Of a stretch of DNA of 64,000 bases, positions 25,160 through 35,248 are shown in pieces. Made by a program: the position numbers and the translations under genes. Position 1 is the stretch's first letter. Each line of letters begins with the position of its first letter. Under the pieces are notes generated by a model. That model was not told the origin of the DNA. It saw only the letters and a program-made list of their open reading frames with translations, and made no database searches. This stretch comes from Phoronis australis (lineage: Eukaryota > Phoronida > Phoronidae), in NCBI GenBank assembly GCA_002633005.1, contig NMRA01000166.1, positions 699,403-763,402 of the forward strand, in the 5' to 3' direction.

Positions 25160-25560
25160 ATGGAGATGCGGTCTTTTCCTCAACTCCAACAAGTTCAGTT
25201 AGGCACAACTTTAGTAATGTCTCTCCAAACTGTAAATGTGGTGACCATCAATCATGTTTTCTTTAAATGTCTCCTCATCGAACACCCGAGAAACTCACTC
25301 TTTCGTGCACTCAATGAAAACCAATTAATTGTAAATGCTTTCAATTTTTGCAATAATATACCTACTTAAGTTACATTATTTTAAATGTTAGTCCAAACTT
25401 TGACCTATTTCTCAATGAATTCCTCTTAAGCAATGTTAGCAAATTTTTATATATTGCTTATAAATCTTGTTGCTTGTGATTTCCATATTATATCTGTACA
25501 TGTTTTTGTTTTTAGTATGTTCGTAATAGCATTTATACCACAATATTAGCCTCGAATGGT
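25160..25560 (+). pseudogene. LINE C-terminal fragment and 3' UTR
   Basis: Across frames the strand reads FSNVSPNCKCGDHQSC, then HVFFKCLLIEHPRNSLFRAL and a stop near 25370. This resembles the cysteine-rich C-terminus of LINE ORF2 (CKCG ... C). An AT-rich tail follows. It is truncated and frameshifted. Confidence 0.5.
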
Positions 25561-25587
25561 AGATACAAAAGTGTAATAACCCATAAA

Positions 25588-25609
25588 GTTATCTCACTAG
25601 TGAGATAAC
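25588..25609. repeat. Perfect 22-bp palindrome
   Basis: GTTATCTCACT is followed directly by its own reverse complement AGTGAGATAAC, with no spacer. It lies between two LINE remnants and could be a centre of inversion or a protein-binding site; no function is shown. Confidence 0.8.
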
Positions 25610-25626
25610 ATTTTGGCGGGAACCCG

Positions 25627-26055
25627 AGGCCGGATTTTTTTTTTTAATGTTTATTACGAAATCTTCAGAATACAATCAATATACATAACCCAGAAAGCGC
25701 CAAGAGGCATTAGATCTGGGTTAAAAAATACAAAGAAGTCTATATACAATGATTATACACGAATACATAAATAAAAGAAACTGATGTTAAGAATACAATG
25801 ATATATGACAACGAATGAAAATAATTCATTTTCATACAGATGTATAAAATTCTATCCACTCACACAAAGAGATTTAATGTTATAAAGAAATTCTGATACT
25901 ATTTCAAATAAAACCTTATTTTCGTTTGAGTTAAGTTCTTGACATCCATATAGAAAGAAATTAATTTTGTTGTACAATTGCGGAATTTCAGAATATTTTT
26001 TATAAACATTGGGGTATTGTTCGAGTGCCTGGAAGAGCTGTACCCTCTCCTCCTT
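25627..26055 (-). pseudogene. LINE 3' end (C-terminal codons, UTR and A tail)
   Basis: Minus strand, from about 26030: ALEQYPNVYKKYSEIPQLYN, then a further in-frame stretch including FLYGCQEL and ending at a stop near 25863. The UTR has a stem AACCCAGATC...CTGGGTTATG (about 25725 to 25690), AATAAA, and an A run at about 25639-25629. The stem before the A tail is typical of LINE/SINE 3' ends. It directly follows a tRNA-like sequence at 26131-26060, so the whole may be one chimeric SINE-like unit. Confidence 0.6.
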
Positions 26056-26059
26056 GCAT

Positions 26060-26131
26060 ACCTCACGGATACGAACCCGGGCCTCAACAGTTGCGAGTCG
26101 CCGACTTTACCACTACACCACTCAGCGGCTG
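26060..26131 (-). mobile_element. tRNA-derived SINE head
   Basis: On the minus strand AGCCGCTGAGTGGTGTAGTGG is followed by GGTTCGTATCC. These are good A-box and B-box matches at tRNA spacing (RNA polymerase III promoter). The acceptor stem is not convincing, so it is a SINE head rather than a functional tRNA. Confidence 0.5.
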
Positions 26132-26511
26132 ACGTCATCATTCGTGAAAATAGAATACTTAAATGAGCACGCGCAACAATCGCATGTTCAGAAAAGGGCA
26201 TTGCACCGACATTTATACGCTATGAAAAATAAGACGCATAATTTCCATAAAAACGATATTTTAATTCAGTGAAAATTTTCTCTCGTGTTGTCTCACATGT
26301 AAATCACCGATCTCCAATTTTAATGCAGGTATCGTGTCGTCGGGATCCTTTGACTTGAGCATTATAGTCAGTTACTAGTGGTAACCTACTTTAGCAGACG
26401 ATATTCTCCCGGTCGAAGCTTAGCGTGATAAAATGTGAAGTAAGCTATAATAGTTGCTAAACCTTAATTTATAGATTCATTTTATTTTTGTTTTATTTTT
26501 CAATTAGTTTA

Positions 26512-26833
26512 GAGTAAAAGCATTATTTGACAAAAATAGCTAGGCTTTTCTTAAAAGGTCCCGACCTCCGACCCCGGGCCTCTCACATAGAAAGTAGTTA
26601 CAAAGCCGAGGCGAGTCGAGAAAGGTAGATCGATTCATTCCATTGTTTCTCGTTCAGTATGTGGTATAAATAGATTATTACATGTTCTCAGTCGTTATCC
26701 CCCTAATCAAGAGCCCTCGTGGATTTTGGAGAATCATCACCCTCGGGGCAAACGTCCCTCGGGCGATAATTCTCCAAAATCCACTCGGGCACTAGATAAC
26801 GGGGAATAACGACTTCGCCATGTATTAATCTAT
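26512..26833 (+). mobile_element. Fold-back MITE copy 2
   Basis: High-identity copy of 3-323, starting AGTAAAAGCATTATTTGACA. The palindromic half lies at 26671-26833. It shows the true left edge missing from copy 1. Differences from copy 1 are scattered point changes. Confidence 0.8.
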
Positions 26834-27400
26834 ATATCTAAATATTTGAATACTCTTATTAGATACTACTTACATGTATATAGTTCTATGTACACTAGTT
26901 TCATTTATGAACTGTCTACAACCCAGGTATAATGCTTCGCGACTTATGGGTTTGTTATTGTTTCCTTGTATGTTCTGTGTAATCTAATGTTACCGCAGAC
27001 TGCCATGTCATGTTATTCTGACTTACGCGTACGAATATGCTAGTTTCCCGCCATATAAGTAGACTTGTTACTGTGTATTTCTTGCATCAGATGTCGCTCT
27101 CTCCGACTATTTATTATCGTGCCGCCTTTTTCGAATGTCATTCCACAAACGTTTATGGTGGAGAAACGTCTACTGTACATAGTTATTCAACGGGTTTTGG
27201 TTGGATTTGGGGCGACATCGGCGTAAGTATTCGTGTTTCTTGATATAAAGCAGTTTATATACATTTGTTAGTTTTCCCATGTTCTGTCACTGTATTTAAC
27301 GTTTTGAACACTTGCTATTACTGTATGCCCTTTGCCATTTTCTAGGTTGTTGTCCGGGGGAATTGGCTTGTTATCTACATGGTATAGTATTATGTAAAGA

Positions 27401-27485
27401 CCACTACCACCACCACTACCACCACCACTACCACTACCACTACCACCACCACTACCACTACCACTACCACCACCACTACCACCAC
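27401..27485 (+). repeat. (ACC/ACT)n trinucleotide microsatellite
   Basis: CCACTACCACCAC units in a higher-order pattern over 85 bases. The frame across it encodes only His/Tyr runs and is not a gene. Confidence 0.95.
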
Positions 27486-27689
27486 TGCGTATTTGTGGGC
27501 TTGTGAAAACAGATTGTCATTCCTTATGCTGATTGATTTCATTACTAAGGAATTCTTTTAATTGCCTTTAATACAAATTGAGAATGAACTTTACGTTGAA
27601 TTCTTGATATCATTGAAAATAAGTAGGTATTTTTTTCATTTTTCATGCAACACCCATAATTTAATGATTAAATCCTAATTATTTTGATA

Positions 27690-28830
27690 GAATTAAGGGC
27701 CCCGCTTTAGTTATATTATTAGAAAATGTTATTATTCAAAAAAGAGCTCATAGTGAAGATAAAATGATAGAAAAAACTAGAAAGATTATTGTCACGGCGT
27801 GACAATAACGGACTCTGCGCGTGCGTATTACTGGAATTATTATGGGAAGTTACTGACAGCAACCCGTTTACCAATATGAAAAGGAATTCTTTAAAATTGT
27901 AGGGGAAATTACATATTAATTTTTTGATGACCTTTCCACTAATTGACCTCTTCCGGTGCATTATGAGCCCCGATGAGGGAGTAATTGTTAACTCGATTAA
28001 AAGTGTAGTTAATGCTAATAATCACAGATGTTTTACTTTAAGCACTTCAGAATACAACATGAATGAATTGGTAAAACTTTCAGAAGAAAAATGCACCTAA
28101 TGACCCCATGGGTGCACCAAATGACCTGAAAATTTAGAATTTAAACTCAATCGTACTTAGTAAACAGATATGTAATTCTGAAATCTCTAACTCAAAATTT
28201 TAGTTTGCACTCAATGACCTTTGACCTATTTTTTTCTGATTGGTTAGACCTATTGCGAAGTAAAGTAGGGTATTCAATTGGCATGTTGACTTACACCAGT
28301 GTGTTGAAATTGAAAAGAATTCCTTGAAAAACGTAAGAGATTCAACATTTTGAGCGTTACACCTTATACGGTGCATTTTGAGCATCTTTAGGAGAATTAT
28401 TGCAAAGCCCATTGTAAATGTGTTTAACGCTGAGAATCACAGCTATCTAACGGTTGACACATCAGAATACTTGCTGATTGAAAAGGTCAAATTTTCAGAA
28501 GAAAAATTCACCTAATGACCTCATGTTTGCACTAAATGACCTGAAACTTTGGATTCCGATTTGATTTACCTGTGGCAATCAAACCTGTCAATTTGAAGTG
28601 TCTAGCTCAAAATTTTAGTTTGCACCTATTGACCTTTGACCTATTTCACCTGATTGGATGACCCGATTTCTTAGAAAAGTAATTTTTAAAATTGTCATAT
28701 TGACTTATATCTGTGCACCGAATTTGAAAAAGATAGCTTTAAAACTGAAGGAGGAGTAGCATTTTGAAAATTATATGACCTTTGCACCAAACGACCTCTT
28801 CCGGTGCAATATGGAATATGATTATATAAC
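27690..28830. repeat. Degenerate tandem repeat, period about 415-425 bp
   Basis: The phrase GACCTCTTCCGGTGCATTATG at about 27945 recurs as ACCTTATACGGTGCATTTTG near 28369 and as GACCTCTTCCGGTGCAATAT near 28793. CAAAATTTTAGTTTGCAC and TGACCTTTGACCTATTT recur in step (28193/28211 and 28611/28629). Units are well diverged. No coding support. Confidence 0.65.
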
Positions 28831-28923
28831 CAATCAAAATTTATATACTGTCAAAAGTTATATGCTGAATTTAAAGACCGTACCTGCACCCAATTTGGAG
28901 TTATTAAGCCTCAAAGTTGGTCG

Positions 28924-28970
28924 GAAGAAGAATAAGAAGAAGAATAAGAAGAATAAGAATAAGAATAAAA
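28924..28970 (+). repeat. (AAGAAT/AAG)n microsatellite
   Basis: AAGAAGAATAAG units. The frame across it is only Lys/Asn/Glu. Confidence 0.9.
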
Positions 28971-29559
28971 TTGAAGAAAACCCAGGAACAACAGTACTCT
29001 GCGCTTACACGCGCAGAGTAATAATACATCTGTGTGTAAAGAACGAATCAAATACGCCAAGATTTAGAGAGCTTTGTTGAGTCAATATTTGGTATTGTTC
29101 TAAAATACATGTGTAGATGTATTCTTTATTTTGGCAAGGTATATTTTTTCTGCATCGCGATTTCACTCATTTAACGAGATATTGGGTGACTTTGTTGGTA
29201 ATTAGCTATCTTTAGCACAATATGAAGGACAGCTTTGACGCACTGTGTTTGCTGAATGCGATTTAAGCTGGGACGAATAAAATTGCAGTGAGATACGACT
29301 ACATACATTAAGAAGACGAGTTTATTTCAAACAGTTTCAGAAAATAGGCTCGGGCGTATATTCGGTTTCATTTGACGTTTTGAAAGGTTGTTTTCCGATT
29401 ATACGCCCATGAGTCTATTTCCGAAAATTCCTGGTATTTAAATTGCCTTGATTTCAACGAAAGTCTGGCAGCCAATAGCGAGAAGTAGAGATTTGTATTA
29501 AAATCACAAAAACATAGCGGCAGTCAGGGCTGTCCATAAAGTCAGCGTGGGCTGTCACA

Positions 29560-29960
29560 TTGTTGGAAAAAACTGCTCAGTCTACAAGGATCCCGTAAAT
29601 GAATCAGGAGCTACAATACAAAATCGCCACTAGGGGACGGAACAGTTGTCAGACTCATTCAAAAATCAACGTCAGCATAGAACACAACCGCTTAGTTTAA
29701 TAACGATCTTTTGAGCAGTTTGGCGGATAAAGAGGCGGACGCCAGAAAAACTGTCTTGAAATAATAAAAATGACCACGTGCGCAGAATACATCGAACCTG
29801 TCCAAAATTGAAAAGGCATTATCTCCTTAATAGAAGCCTATCTGCCAAATTTTACGAAAATCCATCCATGAACTCCAAAGATTGATACAGAGGTAAACGT
29901 AAAAAACAACCATACTAGGGGGCACAGCTGTAATCGGATTGGAACGCGAAAGCTCGTCAA
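29560..29960 (+). repeat. Dispersed repeat family with CTCF-like motifs, copy 1
   Basis: It shares CTGCCAAATTTTACGAAAAT, GATACAGAGGTAAACGTAAA and a motif CCACTAGG(G/A)G with copies at 31080-31970, 52140-52560 and 54630-54960. Motif positions here are 29627-29640 and, decayed, 29911-29925. It has no coding frame, and the class of element is unknown. Confidence 0.6.
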
Positions 29961-30356
29961 AAACAAATCATGTCGAAAGTACCATCTCTTAACGTCTAGT
30001 ACAGAGTAATTTACATTCCCCTGTGAGAAAAGTTCTAGAAAAACCCAAAATTCACGATTTTTAAATACGCGCTAAGGAAGAACTCTATGGTTACCACAGA
30101 CTTTCTAATCTCTCTCCCACTTATGGTAAGTGCGCGCATACGCTCACAGTCAGTTGCTTGACGTCGTTTGAGATCAAAGGTCTCATTTTCCATATAAGGA
30201 AAACGTGCTACGTCTATGTCTTGCCATATCAAATAAGGAGACGTGCTTTGCTTTGTGGGAGAATGTCAGGAGTGGACTGACACTGTTCTTAGTTTTATTA
30301 TTTTGTTCTATTGTTCTGTTTGTGTTCCAGCAGATAGTTATTGATTGGCAGGTCAG

Positions 30357-30815
30357 CGATGATACAATTTGTTTATCAAAGAATAGTGTGGAACTTTATA
30401 GAAGATTCGAGCATGCAAGTGATTAATGTAATCTGGAAAATTCTAGAGCGTAGTATATATTTGTCGAATGGTTGAGTAGATTCCGGAAAGTTCTAGAATG
30501 TGCTTGAATTGGTGAAAAGTTGTAGAAAATTGCATGAGACTATAAATACCCTAACACGGGTTTGTGACAGTCAGTTGAATTACAAGACAGCTGCAGCTGA
30601 GTTGCTGAAAGTGTTTCAGAAGTTCATCACAAGCCAAGGCTTCGCAGCACTGGCTGGAGCATAGAACAAACATTACGTCGGTCGTTTTGTTTGAGTAGGT
30701 CGAGATTAATAAAGTGATTAACTCCAACGAGTCTTCAGTCTAGCGTCGCACCGAAAACGACTAGCATCGGTCGATAACTACCTGCGCCCACCCACACACG
30801 AGGAAAAACGTGACA
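30357..30815 (+). repeat. LTR-like dispersed repeat, copy 2
   Basis: Aligns with 4702-5295. It holds a TATAAATA box at 30541-30548 and an AATAAA at 30708-30713, 160 bases apart, the order expected of an LTR promoter and polyadenylation site. It ends GCGCCCACCC...AAACGTGACA. No internal retroviral-type genes flank it, so it looks like a solo LTR. Confidence 0.55.
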
Positions 30816-31079
30816 GAAAAAATCGACGAATTGGCGAGAAGTTGACAGATCGTGTTTTTTTAATTTTAAACTAAAAGAAAATGGTTTGATATGAACATAA
30901 ATTAAAAGTCTTTACGGACAAGCCATAAAAATATCTGGTGAGTAGGTTGAAATCTGTTTCAGTGGCAGAGAACCACTTTCAATATTGCAATTTAGTCTGT
31001 TTATTGCGTCCCAGACCTCTTTAATCTCCTCGTCATCCGTTGCCATGTTCTCCATAGGAGCACATCTGTCAAATTTCTC

Positions 31080-31970
31080 GAAGATCGTTCAAGGAGGTAA
31101 GAAAACACACCCATGGACGCAAAAAACAAAATTGCCACTAGTGGGCACCTGTGACCGGTTGCATGAAACAGTCCCAAATAGGGATTCAACTAGAGTCCCG
31201 AAATCTACTGCGTATTTTTGGACTTGTGAAAACATCGATTGCCCTTTCTTGGATTGTTTTAGTTTCATTACTAAGTTAACTTTTGACTTTGATACAAATC
31301 GAGTGTGAACTCTACGTTGAATTGTCAATGTTATCGAAAATAATTAGGGATCTTTTCACGCAACAGCCCCAATTTAAGGACTGAGTCCCAATTTATTTTC
31401 AATGAACTCTCGGCTCAGTTTTTAGTTATATTATAAGAAAATTTTATTAATCAAAGAGGAGCTCATAGTAGAGATGAAATGATAGAAAAATATTGCACCT
31501 GTGCGTCCATGAAGACACAAATGTGCAAAAAGACTTAGGGACCTTAGTTGAGTCTCTATTTGGGACTGTTTCCTGGAACCGTCCACAGAGCAGTAAAACG
31601 CATCCGAAAAGCAATGTCTTCTCACCAGCAAAACATCTGTAACTTTTTATAATGATCTTTTAAGTGGTTTGGCGCACATCAAAAATGCACTCAAAGTGTT
31701 TTAAATGACCATCAAGTGGTGCAGAATACGTCAAATTTGTCCCAAAATTGGAAAGCGTCGACGTCCTCTCAATAGAAACCTGTTTGCCAAATTTCTTGAA
31801 AATCCATCGAGGAACACTAAAGACACAGAGGCAAACGGCATTGGTTTCAGCGAATGGACATGTCTGACAGGCATTGGTGCGAACTGGCGATTTTGTAATA
31901 AAATCACAAAGAAACAACGAGTTTGGTTGTTGGGTAGCTCTGGTTAAACCTAATAACTTCAAAAAGTCTA
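31080..31970 (+). repeat. Dispersed repeat family with CTCF-like motifs, copy 2
   Basis: Contains ATTGCCACTAGTGGGCACCT at 31131-31150 and a decayed copy near 31707. The middle part (31206-31345) matches 27487-27640 (CTGCGTATTT...GGACTTGTGAAAAC), and 31380-31490 matches 50810-50930. Several non-coding families are therefore joined or the element is composite. Confidence 0.55.
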
Positions 31971-32062
31971 CCCAATCCAATAATATTAAAAAAATATTTC
32001 CTGCCGTAAAAGCGATAATATCTCTTTAACCCTTTCTAAAACCGCTCTGAGGTGGTGGTGTG

Positions 32063-32505
32063 TTATAACTATTATTAAAATCACTTGGTCTATTTACACC
32101 GACCCTTTGTCTATTTACACTGTCGCGACGTTTCGGTCGGCCTATTCTCCGGCCATCGTCAGGTGTTCCCGCGTTCTTAGAAGAACGAGCACGGATGTTT
32201 GGTACACTCATGGGTGATTTTTTGTCCGAGGCTGGATTTGAATCTACGACTTCTGAAACTACAGATAATTCGAGTCCAGCACCTTAACCACTACACCAAA
32301 TGTAAATGGATGACTCCGTGGTGTAGTGGTTAAGGTGTTGGACTCGAAATATCTGTAGTTTTATAAGTCGTGGGTTCAAATCCTGCCTGGGAAAAAAATC
32401 ACACCATGAGTGTACCACATATCCGTGCTCGTTCTTCTAAGAACGCGGGAACACGAAACGTCGTGACATAGTAAATAGAGCAAGAGATTTTAATAATAGT
32501 TATCT
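32063..32505. mobile_element. Inverted pair of tRNA-Ser-like SINEs
   Basis: The right arm starts with a tRNA-like head at 32312-32391 (+). Its A box is GTGGTGTAGTGGTTAAGG, it has TTGGACTCGAAAT in the anticodon region as in tRNA-Ser(CGA), and its B box is GGTTCAAATCC at 32373-32383. The left arm carries the same head on the minus strand at 32298-32225. The arms stay complementary out to ATTTTAATAATAGTTAT (32063-32083 and 32487-32503). The left arm has an extra 28 bases including GGCCGGAGAATAGGCC. The tRNA folds are imperfect, so these are SINEs, not tRNA genes. Confidence 0.75.
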
Positions 32506-33048
32506 CTTTAGCCCGTTAGACATGAACACTGTACACGGCGACGTCCTAAAAATTATAGCCCGACAATCTGATCGACAAGTGCAGGTTTCCTACGAATAAC
32601 TCTCTCTACGTACACAATGATTTCTTGGAATTATTTAATCGATATAAAGCCATTGTTAATACTTCTTGCGTAATTTACAAATAGGAGTCTTCAACTTCGT
32701 CAAACTTCATGTATTAGAGTCTCACATTATTTGGTTGGAAGTGTTTTGATTTTGCTAAGCTTCACATGAACATGTTCTGTGGTTCTCTCAACCAATTTGA
32801 AAGTTTGTATATATATTTCCTCTCGTGAATAGGCAAATGCCCCGGAACGCCTCTTCAAAAGAGAGCCCCGTCTCAAAGGAGGCCCTTTAAACAGTACACA
32901 CCATGGATTTTTGCACATTTTGAGTTACCGGTGGCCACAGACTAAATGTATGACGTAAAATTTAGCTAAACCCATGTTTATTTCGTGTAATTAGCTCGAA
33001 ATTTTGATTTTTCTTTCAATTTTGCCAATTTTCACATTTGCCGCCATG

Positions 33049-33056
33049 TGACGTCA
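33049..33056. promoter_or_regulatory. CRE-like TGACGTCA upstream of the 33095 start
   Basis: A perfect palindromic CREB/ATF site, 39 bases before an ATG in an AACAATGGCGG context. GCCGCCATG at 33040 and CAATGGCGG at 33093 both match the YY1 core (AANATGGCGGC). Such groupings mark TATA-less animal promoters. Confidence 0.45.
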
Positions 33057-33094
33057 TGGGTTGAAAACAAGAGATCAGTGACTAGCATTGAACA

Positions 33095-33228
33095 ATGGCG
33101 GAGAGCAGGGAATTTGAAAGCGACGACGATTATGAGCATGAATTGAACGAATACTATGAAAAAACGTACGGGCATGGTGGCCAGGATGAGGAAATGGGGT
33201 TGCACGAAAGCGAGAACAAGTTTAATGT
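33095..33228 (+). CDS. First exon of an unknown acidic protein, cut by an assembly gap
   Basis: The ATG at 33095 sits in a good context (AACAATGG). The 44 visible residues are highly acidic (MAESREFESDDDYEHELNEY at the start, then a Gly-His-Gly stretch). A run of 484 Ns follows at once, and TTTAATGT at the gap edge might be a GT donor. After the gap, a frame ends GVDD at a TGA near 33785-33787, with AATAAA at 33925-33930, possibly the 3' end of the same gene. I do not recognise the family. A transposon-encoded gene is also possible. Confidence 0.5.
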
Positions 33229-33712
33229 NNNNNNNNNNNNNNNNNNNNNNNNNNNNNNNNNNNNNNNNNNNNNNNNNNNNNNNNNNNNNNNNNNNNNNNN
33301 NNNNNNNNNNNNNNNNNNNNNNNNNNNNNNNNNNNNNNNNNNNNNNNNNNNNNNNNNNNNNNNNNNNNNNNNNNNNNNNNNNNNNNNNNNNNNNNNNNNN
33401 NNNNNNNNNNNNNNNNNNNNNNNNNNNNNNNNNNNNNNNNNNNNNNNNNNNNNNNNNNNNNNNNNNNNNNNNNNNNNNNNNNNNNNNNNNNNNNNNNNNN
33501 NNNNNNNNNNNNNNNNNNNNNNNNNNNNNNNNNNNNNNNNNNNNNNNNNNNNNNNNNNNNNNNNNNNNNNNNNNNNNNNNNNNNNNNNNNNNNNNNNNNN
33601 NNNNNNNNNNNNNNNNNNNNNNNNNNNNNNNNNNNNNNNNNNNNNNNNNNNNNNNNNNNNNNNNNNNNNNNNNNNNNNNNNNNNNNNNNNNNNNNNNNNN
33701 NNNNNNNNNNNN
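33229..33712. other. Assembly gap (484 N)
   Basis: Unresolved bases that interrupt the gene starting at 33095. Reading frames crossing it are meaningless. Confidence 1.
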
Positions 33713-33924
33713 TGGAAGGACTACAAAATTGTTATGCTTTTCAAAAACAATAAAAGAAGTATTTCACTTTTCGGTGTTGATGATTGAAATTGACTGTTTT
33801 TATAAGCACGTCACTGCGTATTCCTTGACAATCAGTCTGACTGTTTGTCTGGTCGCGCTCTATATCTTTTAGATTTAGACCTTATGTTTTGGGGTTTGTT
33901 TTTGCATCTGCTGTTTGTGATAAA

Positions 33925-33930
33925 AATAAA
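33925..33930 (+). terminator. AATAAA poly(A) signal
   Basis: Perfect hexamer about 140 bases after a stop at 33785-33787. It may end the gene that begins at 33095. Confidence 0.35.
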
Positions 33931-34190
33931 TGATTGACTTTGAGTCTATGCCACCACTATCCTTTACCGATGTTTTGATGTGGTGACATCACGGTGTCGG
34001 GTATGGGACGTCCTTATGGAGAATCAGAACAAATAATGTTACGTGACTGGAATGTCTAGGCGCACACAGGGCACATGCTTGTACGTGTGCGTGTCTGTGT
34101 TCCAATGAACTTTGGACAATATATTGAAATCTTTAAAAATTGCATAATTACACCAAGGAACTGAATACAACGCTATATCTGTTGTCTTTA

Positions 34191-34357
34191 TATAGACGCT
34201 GAGGTTGGCCAGTAATGAAATATATCAAATAAACACAGAAAAGTCAGGAAACCCAACTGCTCTCTCTCTCTCTCTCTCTCTAGAGCACTTGAGCGGCAAT
34301 CTAGAGTCCTGTGGTTCGATTCCCAGTTGTGGTTCCGGATTTTTCTGTGTTTATTTG
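34191..34357 (+). mobile_element. Short SINE-like element with 13-bp target duplication
   Basis: ATCTGTTGTCTTT flanks it on both sides (34178-34190 and 34358-34370). Inside are (TC)n at 34260-34281, a B-box-like GGTTCGATTCC at 34313, and an inverted pair ATCAAATAAACACAGAAAA (about 34219) and its complement (about 34340-34360). The A box seems replaced by the TC run. Confidence 0.5.
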
Positions 34358-35248
34358 ATCTGTTGTCTTTGAAACACAAAAATATTTATAAAATTTGCTT
34401 ACGTGATGCAAGATACTACCTTTCATCTCCTTGTAGGCTAGTATAAGAATATAAATGAATAACGCATGTTTTAAATAACATTGCTCCACCTAAATACACA
34501 TATAAACGTTTTAGTGAAATCACCAGTTGTAGTCCACGATGTGTGAATTTATTTTAGCCCGTGTTTTATTGCGTGAAGCCACCGCTAACGAGGTAACTGG
34601 TCACAATACGACCTTAGATCAGATTTTCTGATAAACAAACCTCTTGACGATAGCGGGACTTGTACAAACCATTGACGAAGTACAAGGTCCCTTGAGAAGG
34701 GAGGAGGTGTTAATGCAACGGCGAGACTTAGTGATTTGTTACAAAATAACAAAAATACAACGGATATTTTGTTTTATAACTCTGTTCAAAGCTAATAACT
34801 TCAAAGTGTCTATCCCATTCAACAGCAATCCCAAAGTTGCCTTTTTCAGCCTCAAAACGATAAAGTTCTTATATAGGCTGTTTATAGAAATACACTTTTT
34901 TCACAACACTACCAAGTTTCAAGTTGAATTTTTATTCTTATGAAATACAATTGTTTCTTGGTTTTCATTTGTTAATGTTGTATTAAATCGAATGTGATGG
35001 TTTAACTTCCTTACTCTGGACAAAATTTTTGATACATGCAGATTCTTACCACACGTCTTTAAGTAGCGTGTTCCTTTTACACGCGGAATCTCGCCCTCCG
35101 GGAATGTACGGTACTGCAGAACGCATAAGCCTCTTGGAAATAGGCTACATGTTCTGTTTTCAAGCCAACTTATCGAACGATTAATCGACATTTACCACTT
35201 AGAGCGCTGTGGGAGATGAAGATAATCTGATGGTGGGCATTTGAAAAA

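Noticed and set aside
27312-27506. His/Tyr-rich protein
   Set aside because: The frame simply reads the ACC/ACT microsatellite.
32312-32391. Functional tRNA-Ser gene
   Set aside because: A and B boxes are good, but the acceptor and anticodon stems pair poorly and the copy is part of a larger inverted SINE pair.
33156-33872. Long frames across the 484-N gap (likewise across 52803-53043)
   Set aside because: They are open only because N codons cannot be stops.
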